This document shows positions 57,265 to 64,000 of a DNA stretch of 64,000 nucleotides, in pieces; within the stretch, counting starts at the first letter, position 1, and the number at the start of each line of letters is the position of its first letter. The notes beneath the pieces were generated by a model, which was given only the letters and a program-made list of their open reading frames with translations, was not told the origin of the DNA and made no database searches. Origin of the DNA: an uncultured Christensenellaceae bacterium. Lineage in GTDB: Bacteria > Bacillota > Clostridia > Christensenellales > Pumilibacteraceae. Location of the stretch: NCBI GenBank assembly GCA_910586925.1, contig CAJUKG010000003.1, positions 1 through 64,000 of the forward strand, in the 5' to 3' direction. The translations under genes were made by a program, and so were the position numbers.

Positions 57265-60015
57265 GTGATATTTCAAAAGAGCAAGTATGGAAATAAATGG
57301 GAAGATATTACCGATAGAGTAAGCGAATTGAATTTTGAGGGTAAGGCGTATTCAATTCGTTATAAAAATAACGATACGCTTTATTACAAAAGTTCCAGAG
57401 ATCTTATTGTTTGCGATGAACTCGTTCCCGTCGCATTCGAAAATTATCTTGTAATAATTCGTAATACAGTTGCTTTGAATATTAAGAATATATACAAATC
57501 CGATGATAATTTTGTTGTCTATTATGCGGATGGTAGGATTGATGTTTGCAATAAGGAAAATATCGAGCTTTATAATCGACCTAACGGCGAAAATTTTGAT
57601 GATGTGCTTAATTATTTCAAGGAAGTATCGAAATATATTGATGCTTGTGAAAAGAAATCTTCGAGCAATACATGTGCCAATGCGGAAGAGAAAGAGAACA
57701 ATTCGTTTTTGTTGCAACAATTAAACAAATTGACAATTTCCAATTCGTCCGTTCTCGGTAAATTGATAAATAATAAATTAAAATTCAATAAAGGATATAA
57801 TGGAAATATATTACTTCCGTTTGATTCCAATTTATCGCAGAAGCGCGGCGTCGAAAATGCACTCACGAGTGACATTTCAGTTATTCAAGGTCCGCCCGGT
57901 ACGGGTAAGACTCAGACTATTTTGAATATAGCGGCAAATTTGATTTCACGCAATGCGTCTGTGGCTGTTTTATCCGGTAATAACAAAGCCATAGAAAATG
58001 TCGCGGAAAAGTTCGCCGATAACGATTATGGATATATGAATGCTTTTCTCGGAAGGAAAGGCAATATAATTGATTTTTTTGCGAAATCAAATGAAGAACC
58101 TATAGTTTGGAATGTGCAAGATTCGATTAGTTCTATTTCACAAAAATTAAACTATTTTGCAAAAGTTTGTGACGATATATATCGCTGCGATCTCGAAATA
58201 GCTAAAGATAAACAGATCGTTTCCGAATTGACAGTTGAGCAAGCGAAGAATGATGCTGAGTATGCTTCGAAAGAACGTAACGTACCCAAAGTTGTTGCAA
58301 AGAAAAGGTTCAAAAGTAAAAAAATGTTGTCGCTGCTTGCGTTGTTTGAAATTTGCAGAGGTATGGAGCGTGTTAAGTTTTCTGTTCGCGCGAATATGTT
58401 CTTTAGGTATGGGGTGAGATATAAGCAGATAAGATCGGATATAGATGATTGCATCGAGTATCTGAAAAATTATTATTACAAAATAAAAATAGCCGAATTA
58501 AATGAGGAGATTGCCGAATCAGAAAAAATACTGAAGGAATATCGTAATACTAAAGCCGATGAGCAATATAAACTATTATCGCAAAAATATTTCAAGGCAT
58601 CATTGAATAAGCGATACTCGCAAAAAATTCAATCATTCGCGATGTCGGATTATAAATCCGATTTCAAGAAATTTGTCAAGCGATATCCGATTATATATAG
58701 CACGACTCACGCTATTCGCAGTTGTTCGGCGGACGATTACTTATATGATTACGCAATAATCGACGAATCGAGCCAAGTCGACTTGATAACTATGTTGATT
58801 GCTTTTTCATGTGCTCGTTCGGTTGTTTTGGTAGGTGATGATAAGCAACTTCCGCACGTTGTAAAAAGTATTTATGTTAAAGATCTTAACACTTTATTTT
58901 CCAAATACAAATTAAGGTCGGAATGGAATTATGTAACTAACAATGTATTGAATTTTCTCTCATGCAGATATAAAAATCTTCCTGAAGTTCTGCTGAACGA
59001 ACATTACAGATGCGATCCGCAAATTATAGACTTTTGTAATAAAAGATTTTATAACGGCAGATTGATTATTCGCTCCGAACATGACCAAGATAATGGTTTG
59101 ATTATAATACAGCATTTACCGCATTATGCACACGATCGCAAAAATCAAAGAGAAGTCGATATAATAGATAAAGAAATTATTCCTAATATAAAGTATTCCG
59201 CAAAAGAAGTCGGGATTACAGCACCATATAACAATCAAATTGATCTATTGAAAAGCAAGTATGCTCAAAATGGCTATCTAATTGATACGATACATAAATT
59301 TCAAGGAAAAGAACGAGATTGCGTGATTGTTTCATGTGTGGGGAATAAGGTTGTTTTTTATGATGATGATGAAAGGATAGATTTTCTCAATAATCCAAAC
59401 TTGATAAATGTTGCCATTTCGCGAGCAAAGAAAAAGTTGTATATTGTTGTCAGTGAACAATTACTGGATCAGGAAGGCACTATATTAAATGATCTTAAAA
59501 ACTATAAGAATTATTATTGCGACGATGTCAAAATTATTAAGAGTAATGTTTATTCGGTATTCGATTTGATGTATGACGATTACAATCCGATCTTGGAAAG
59601 TTTAAGACAAAGACTCTTGAATATATCCCGTCATAAAAGCGAAAATATTATAGCTACCGTAATAGACGACATATGCAGATCGAATAAATTCGGGGCACTG
59701 TCTTATAAATTCAATTATCCGCTACGCAATATAGTTAAGCTTGATTCCATGGTTGATGAAGAAGATAAAAAATTCGTTGGGAATGTAAATACTCATTGCG
59801 ACTTTGTTATTTACAGTGCTCTAAATAAAGATATTAAGCTTGTTGTCGAGGTCGATGGAGGACAGCATGAGGATGTCGTGCAAAATCGTCGTGACAGGCG
59901 TAAAGACAGAATATTAAATTGCGCAGGTATCAAGATCTTAAGACTTCCTACAAATTCGATAGAATGCGAGCAAAGAATAAAAGATGCATTGAGTGATGTT
60001 TGTGTCGGTCGATGA
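57265..60015 (+). CDS. SF1B helicase with C-terminal DUF559/Vsr-like nuclease domain; AT-rich foreign gene, possible defence protein
   Basis: A 916-residue protein. The start is GTG at 57265 with CGGAG upstream. The first 210 residues are unassigned. The Upf1/DNA2-like helicase has Walker A GPPGTGKTQT near 211-220, DYAIIDESSQVD near 513 (Walker B DESS), VGDDKQLPHVV near 534, ITAPYNNQIDLL near 653, TIHKFQGKERDCVIVS near 677 and INVAISRAKKKLYIVV near 716. The C-terminus (about 840-916) has HCDFVIYSA, VVEVDGGQHEDV and DRRKDRIL, then GIKILRLP, the pattern of Vsr/DUF559-type PD-(D/E)XK nucleases. The gene is visibly AT-richer than all its neighbours, with A/T-ending codons. Helicase-Vsr fusions are known single-gene anti-phage proteins; that role here is inferred. 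Confidence 0.85.
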   Translation: MIFQKSKYGNKWEDITDRVSELNFEGKAYSIRYKNNDTLYYKSSRDLIVCDELVPVAFENYLVIIRNTVALNIKNIYKSDDNFVVYYADGRIDVCNKENIELYNRPNGENFDDVLNYFKEVSKYIDACEKKSSSNTCANAEEKENNSFLLQQLNKLTISNSSVLGKLINNKLKFNKGYNGNILLPFDSNLSQKRGVENALTSDISVIQGPPGTGKTQTILNIAANLISRNASVAVLSGNNKAIENVAEKFADNDYGYMNAFLGRKGNIIDFFAKSNEEPIVWNVQDSISSISQKLNYFAKVCDDIYRCDLEIAKDKQIVSELTVEQAKNDAEYASKERNVPKVVAKKRFKSKKMLSLLALFEICRGMERVKFSVRANMFFRYGVRYKQIRSDIDDCIEYLKNYYYKIKIAELNEEIAESEKILKEYRNTKADEQYKLLSQKYFKASLNKRYSQKIQSFAMSDYKSDFKKFVKRYPIIYSTTHAIRSCSADDYLYDYAIIDESSQVDLITMLIAFSCARSVVLVGDDKQLPHVVKSIYVKDLNTLFSKYKLRSEWNYVTNNVLNFLSCRYKNLPEVLLNEHYRCDPQIIDFCNKRFYNGRLIIRSEHDQDNGLIIIQHLPHYAHDRKNQREVDIIDKEIIPNIKYSAKEVGITAPYNNQIDLLKSKYAQNGYLIDTIHKFQGKERDCVIVSCVGNKVVFYDDDERIDFLNNPNLINVAISRAKKKLYIVVSEQLLDQEGTILNDLKNYKNYYCDDVKIIKSNVYSVFDLMYDDYNPILESLRQRLLNISRHKSENIIATVIDDICRSNKFGALSYKFNYPLRNIVKLDSMVDEEDKKFVGNVNTHCDFVIYSALNKDIKLVVEVDGGQHEDVVQNRRDRRKDRILNCAGIKILRLPTNSIECEQRIKDALSDVCVGR

Positions 60016-60139
60016 TTTGTTAAGTTGTGCTAAATTAACGGAGGATAAATATATCAACTCAATACAGCAAAGCAAGGCGCGTTCTGTAAAGGGAGCATTT
60101 TATATCATAAAAGCTATACCTACGGCATTGTGTGAATAA
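59996..60139 (+). CDS. Small open frame overlapping the helicase-nuclease 3' end
   Basis: ATG at 59996, stop TAA at 60137-60139, 47 residues (MFVSVDDLLSCAKLTEDKYI then NSIQQSKARSVKGAFYIIKA). It overlaps the helicase gene by 20 bases in another frame and shares its AT-rich composition. No good Shine-Dalgarno is visible and no family was recognised. It could be a small partner protein, or the remnant of a longer second gene or C-terminal extension cut by deletion. Confidence 0.35.
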   Translation: MFVSVDDLLSCAKLTEDKYINSIQQSKARSVKGAFYIIKAIPTALCE

Positions 60140-60194
60140 TAGAAAAGTATACGTAAAAATTTTCGTAAAGTCATGAAAAACTTATGAATTACAC

Positions 60195-60223
60195 TTGACA
60201 AAATCATTGTTGCGGTGTATAAT
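60195..60223 (+). promoter_or_regulatory. Promoter of the InlB/BspA lipoprotein gene
   Basis: TTGACA (60195-60200), a 17-bp spacer and TATAAT (60218-60223), a perfect consensus. The leader to the ATG is about 100 bases. Confidence 0.88.
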
Positions 60224-60247
60224 GCATAAAATATCCTATTCAAAGAC

Positions 60248-60285
60248 AAAGGCGTCAAATAATTTTTTTGGTGCCTTTTTGTTTT
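60248..60285 (+). terminator. Intrinsic terminator inside the lipoprotein leader (candidate attenuator)
   Basis: AAAGGCGTCAAA (60248-60259) pairs with TTTGGTGCCTTT (60267-60278), 12 bp with two G-U pairs, loop TAATTTT, then TTGTTTTT. It lies between the promoter and the Shine-Dalgarno AAGGAG of the gene at 60332, so transcription would stop after about 55 bases unless read through. Confidence 0.65.
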
Positions 60286-60331
60286 TCAAACATTTATCAC
60301 GACACGCACAGCCCCAATAAGGAGAATAAGT

Positions 60332-63300
60332 ATGAAGAAAACAGCGAAAAGATCTATATCCGTATTACTCGTTACGTTGATAGCTGTATGCTGTTTCGCG
60401 CTTATTGCATGCGCGGGCGGTTCGCATGACGAGCCTCCGATCGTTACGGACGGTCCCGAACTCGGAACGTACAGTTACGAAACGGACAGCGAAGCGTATA
60501 CGCTCGTACTGTCGAGCGGGAAGCGGTTTTCGTTTGATTATCGCGGTGCGAATTATGTCGGAAGTTATACCGATGAAAACGGGACTTTCGGTTTCGCGTT
60601 CGACGGCGGGTCGAAAGACGTCATGAGTGCCGTTTTGGACGACGGAAAAACCGTTCTTACAGTCACGTATAACGATTCGCAAATGCGATTTTTCAAAAAT
60701 ATCCCTTACACGGTCGGTTTCGACGTTGGCGGCGGCAGTGCCGTAGAGTCGTTGACGGTAATAAACGGCAAGACCGCACGGAAGCCCGCAGACCCCGTGC
60801 GTGACGGGTATATCTTTGTCGGGTGGTACAATGATGCCGAGTTTTCCGAACCGTTCATGTTCGGTACGCAAATCGTAACCGCAAACGTGACTGTTTATGC
60901 GCGGTGGGTTGAGAAAGTTCCCGGGCAAGCGGATCGCGTGATAGATTTCGATTTGAACTATGACGGTGCGGAACATATCGCGTCGATGCAAACGACCGCG
61001 GGCAAGCTGTTGTATAACGTTCCCGTGCCGTCGCGCGACGGTTATACGTTCCGCGGTTGGTGGGTCAGCTCATGCGAAAATCCCGAGCGACTTTCTTACA
61101 TAATGACCGAGGATACGCTGTTTTCGGAGGATACCACCGTGTACGCGCTGTGGGAAGACGCGAACCTTACGAGATTGCCCGCGCCGATCGTGCACGTCGC
61201 GTCCCAAACAGTTTCTTGGGCGGGTATCGACGGGGCGAGCACATATTCGCTCGAAATAGTCAATCCGACAGGCGTGACCGTTGTCACGGAAACCGCGCTC
61301 GGCACGACGACTTACGACAAATTCGATTTCGACGAGAAGGACGCGGGCGAGTATTTGATAAAGGTCGTAGCGAAATCCACCGTGCCCGGCAACGATTCGC
61401 AAGCGGCTGTGCGGTGCTATCACAACAAAACGCTCGGACGCTCGACGCTCTCCGTTATAGAGCCGTCGACGCTGTTGTTTACCGAAGTCGAGCATGCCGA
61501 AAAATACTACGTGACCGTCGAGTGCGGCGATAAAAATCACAATCATACCATGCTCGACAACGGCACTTCGACGAACTTCGGCTTTGCGAATTGCCCGATG
61601 ACCGATAACGGAATACGGTTCACGGTCACGGCATGGGCGAGCGGTTACGCGTCGTCCGTCTCGCGTACATTTACGTACAAACGCAGTTTGTCTGCGGTGA
61701 CGGGGCTTGCCGTCGACGACGACACGCAAATGCTTACTTGGAATGCTGTTGAGAACGCGACGAACTATATAGTATCGGTAAAGTGCGGAGATCCCGACCA
61801 CGATCACGAATATATAGACAACGGCAATAAGACTTCGTATTGCATTAAGGAATGCGAGGCGAAAGACGGCGGTATCGAGATAAACGTTTTTCCCAAGACG
61901 AAAGGTTTTATTTCGCCTGCGCCCGCGAAGGTTACATATAACAAGAAAGCTGTTGCGACGCCGCGTAACATCCGCGTGATCGGCGAGGAGGTGCGCTGGG
62001 ATCCCGTTGCGAACGCAGAGTCATACAGCTTGCGCATAGGCAACGTACAGAAAACAACGGGCGGCGGTGCGACGAGTTTCAATCTCAACAATCTTCTCGA
62101 GAACTGGGTGCCCGAGGGCGATTATAAACTCAATATTCGCGCAAACGGCGCAGTGAATTCGCTGTGGAGCGACGACGTCGATATGCGGTATTACGCGCTG
62201 TACGGGTCTATACGTTACGACAGCAACACCGTTTCGTGGCGGCATGTGATCGGCGCGGAAAAATACGAGGTCAAAGTCAACTACGCCGATCCCGTCGAAG
62301 TGACGGACGGCAAGAACTTCCTTGCGAACGTAAAGCTCACGCAAGCGGGCGAGAATACGATATCCGTAAGATATTTCGAGCAAGACACTCCGTCCGAGTG
62401 GGTCACCGTAAAGGTGCACGCATATACCGTAACTTTCGATACGCGAAAGGGCACGGGTGCCGATCCGCTGTACGTTGCGGTCGGCGACAAAATCGAATAT
62501 CCCGAAACACGACTCAACGGGTACGAGCCGGACGGCTGGTACACCACGCCGAGCGGCGGAGCGAGCAACGGCGCGATTTTCGACGATACCGTATTTACGG
62601 GTAACGGCGATCTCGTGCTGTATGCGTACTGGTTGCCCGCGTCGTACACCGTCCATTATAACTATAACGGCGGGAACGGCATAGACCAAACGGGCAAGGT
62701 CACATATACGAAAGATTACAAGCTCGAAGTACCGACGGTAAACGACGGCACGCTCGCTTTTGCGGGGTGGTACAGCGAACCGACGGGTGGTACGCAGTAT
62801 ACGGACGAGTTCGGCGTGTCGAAAGAGCCGTGGAAACTTACGCGCGGCACGACTATGTATGCGCATTGGGTATCTACGCTCAAGTACACGCTCCTTGCCG
62901 ACAATACTTATTCTGTCGCAAAGGGCAGCGGTATCGCGTCGGTAACGAATGTCGTCATACCCGCACGGTATAACGGCAAATCGGTATCGACGATAGCGGC
63001 GTATGCGTTTCAGAGCTGTTCCAAGCTCGTATCGCTTACTATACCCGATACCGTGAATATAATAGCGACGACGAGCGCGTTTTCGAGCTGTACGTTGCTC
63101 GAAGAAATAAATGTGTATCACGTCGACGGCAATTCGAAAGCGGCTTACACGTCTGTCGACGGCGTGCTTATTTACCGCAATACGCTCGAGGGACGCAACG
63201 AGCTTGCATACTTCCCGACCGCAAAAACGGGCGAGTACGTATTGAGCAACGACATAACCGCAATTCCCGTAAAGGCGTTTGCGAGTGCGAAATTGACTTC

Positions 63301-64000
63301 CGTCGTTATACCGACTTCGGTCACGGCGATAGATTCCAATGCGTTTTATAATTGCAAACAGCTTATAAATGTGACTTTCGTACAGGGCGGAACGTCGCCG
63401 CTCACATTCGGTGCAAAGGCTTTCACGGGCTGTTCCGCACTCACGTCGGTCACTATCCCCGCGCGTGCCAAAGAGTTCGCAATAGACAATACAAACGGTG
63501 TATTCGTCGGTTGTTCCAATCTTGTGAATATAAATGTCGAAAAGGGCAATCAATATTACACTTCGATCGACGGCGTGCTTTGCGACGCGTCGAAAAGCGA
63601 GATCATATTTTGTCCGTATGCAAGACCGGGCGCGTATGTCGTTCCCGCGGGTATAAATACCGTCGGCGCGAGTGCGTTCCGTGCGTGCACGAAACTCACG
63701 TCCGTAACTATTTCGCCGTACGTGACGCTTGTCGGCGATCATGCGTTTTACGGCTGCACGTCTGTTACCGTCGTGACGTTTCGCGGCGGTGCGCGAGCGG
63801 ATTGCGAGATAGGTAAATATGCGTTCAACGGCTGTACGAAACTTTCTAACGTGGTATTCGAATCGGGCAGCCGCGTGGTAAGTTTGGGCTCTTACGCATT
63901 CAGCGCGTGCAAAGAGCTTGTGAACATAACCATTCCCGCGAGCATGAAGAAAGTCGGATCGTATGCTTTCTCGAGCTGCGGCAATCTCACGAGCGTCGAA
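60332..64000 (+). CDS. InlB-repeat and BspA-like LRR lipoprotein (C-terminus cut by window edge)
   Basis: The ATG at 60332 has AATAAGGAG upstream; the frame is open to the window end (1223 residues seen). A lipoprotein signal ends in ALIAC with Cys 27. Two InlB repeats lie near 126-192 (GYIFVGWYN) and 203-277 (GYTFRGWWV). Residues about 280-700 look like fibronectin-III-type domains (VSWAGIDGASTYSLEI and MLTWNAVENATNYIVSV). Two more InlB repeats at about 699-768 and 772-846 are followed by BspA-type leucine-rich repeats (LRR_5) with units like LTSVTIPDTV, AYAFQSCSKLVSLTIP and GSYAFSSCGNLTSV. BspA-like proteins mediate adhesion to host proteins or other cells; the target is unknown. InlB units relate it to the giant protein at 12519. 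Confidence 0.9.
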   Translation, partial: MKKTAKRSISVLLVTLIAVCCFALIACAGGSHDEPPIVTDGPELGTYSYETDSEAYTLVLSSGKRFSFDYRGANYVGSYTDENGTFGFAFDGGSKDVMSAVLDDGKTVLTVTYNDSQMRFFKNIPYTVGFDVGGGSAVESLTVINGKTARKPADPVRDGYIFVGWYNDAEFSEPFMFGTQIVTANVTVYARWVEKVPGQADRVIDFDLNYDGAEHIASMQTTAGKLLYNVPVPSRDGYTFRGWWVSSCENPERLSYIMTEDTLFSEDTTVYALWEDANLTRLPAPIVHVASQTVSWAGIDGASTYSLEIVNPTGVTVVTETALGTTTYDKFDFDEKDAGEYLIKVVAKSTVPGNDSQAAVRCYHNKTLGRSTLSVIEPSTLLFTEVEHAEKYYVTVECGDKNHNHTMLDNGTSTNFGFANCPMTDNGIRFTVTAWASGYASSVSRTFTYKRSLSAVTGLAVDDDTQMLTWNAVENATNYIVSVKCGDPDHDHEYIDNGNKTSYCIKECEAKDGGIEINVFPKTKGFISPAPAKVTYNKKAVATPRNIRVIGEEVRWDPVANAESYSLRIGNVQKTTGGGATSFNLNNLLENWVPEGDYKLNIRANGAVNSLWSDDVDMRYYALYGSIRYDSNTVSWRHVIGAEKYEVKVNYADPVEVTDGKNFLANVKLTQAGENTISVRYFEQDTPSEWVTVKVHAYTVTFDTRKGTGADPLYVAVGDKIEYPETRLNGYEPDGWYTTPSGGASNGAIFDDTVFTGNGDLVLYAYWLPASYTVHYNYNGGNGIDQTGKVTYTKDYKLEVPTVNDGTLAFAGWYSEPTGGTQYTDEFGVSKEPWKLTRGTTMYAHWVSTLKYTLLADNTYSVAKGSGIASVTNVVIPARYNGKSVSTIAAYAFQSCSKLVSLTIPDTVNIIATTSAFSSCTLLEEINVYHVDGNSKAAYTSVDGVLIYRNTLEGRNELAYFPTAKTGEYVLSNDITAIPVKAFASAKLTSVVIPTSVTAIDSNAFYNCKQLINVTFVQGGTSPLTFGAKAFTGCSALTSVTIPARAKEFAIDNTNGVFVGCSNLVNINVEKGNQYYTSIDGVLCDASKSEIIFCPYARPGAYVVPAGINTVGASAFRACTKLTSVTISPYVTLVGDHAFYGCTSVTVVTFRGGARADCEIGKYAFNGCTKLSNVVFESGSRVVSLGSYAFSACKELVNITIPASMKKVGSYAFSSCGNLTSVE

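Overview
The window reads as a chromosomal segment of a monoderm, endospore-forming (or spore-former-derived) Firmicute, most likely an uncultured gut-type Clostridia lineage. The evidence is: sporulation genes yqfC and yqfD, a CotF-type coat protein, the Firmicutes gene order yqfC-yqfD-phoH-pgpH-ybeY/era-yqzL-recO followed by ppdK, the rplU-prp-rpmA cluster with an N-terminally extended L27, CdaA, an EndoA/MazF-type toxin pair, DUF4364, the YetF/DUF4363 pair, and lipoproteins with InlB and BspA repeats. Base composition is mid-GC over most of the window. Many promoters match the sigma-A consensus with exactly 17-bp spacers, and most genes have clear Shine-Dalgarno sites. No rRNA, tRNA, CRISPR array, prophage or transposase gene was seen.

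Layout. 1-9.4 kb: end of an ABC substrate-binding lipoprotein, a tetraspan membrane protein, valS, then an operon-like run DUF4364, TSCPD protein, bioY, a long sugar-type ABC ATPase, ppa and malic enzyme, followed by a gap with two copies of a MITE-like repeat. 9.4-12.2 kb: cysE-cysS and a marR regulator on the minus strand. 12.4-22.3 kb: a 3102-residue membrane-anchored surface protein behind a CIRCE-like site, abutting a deleted radical-SAM gene. 22.3-28.1 kb: a coat-protein pair, recX, a P1 peptidase, acpS and nnr, a mazEF module and a SecB-like gene. 28.2-40.9 kb: pfkB kinase, dinB, phosphoesterase, uvrB-uvrA, yetF pair, holA, a membrane protein with no ordinary start codon, and an M28-like protein without catalytic ligands. 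41-47.9 kb: cdaA with a tiny CdaR remnant, lysC, tandem repeats, rplU-prp-rpmA, ogg, nfeD and an ABC-F ATPase. 48-57.2 kb: the sporulation/RNA-maturation cluster with a YbeY-Era fusion and a shortened PgpH, then ppdK. 57.2-60.1 kb: an AT-rich helicase-nuclease gene of foreign appearance. 60.2-64 kb: the start of an InlB/BspA lipoprotein behind a leader terminator.

Themes. Both c-di-AMP genes visible here lack their usual extracytoplasmic sensory part: CdaR is reduced to a membrane stub and PgpH lacks its external domain. Several genes are fused, trimmed or extended relative to their families (YbeY-Era, PgpH, CdaR, YqfD, the ABC ATPase with three TOBE-like units, the M28-like protein). Surface proteins at both ends of the middle region (12.5 kb and 60.3 kb) share InlB repeats and each has an unusual upstream control element. 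The best candidate for a defence function is the single-gene helicase-nuclease at 57.3-60.0 kb.
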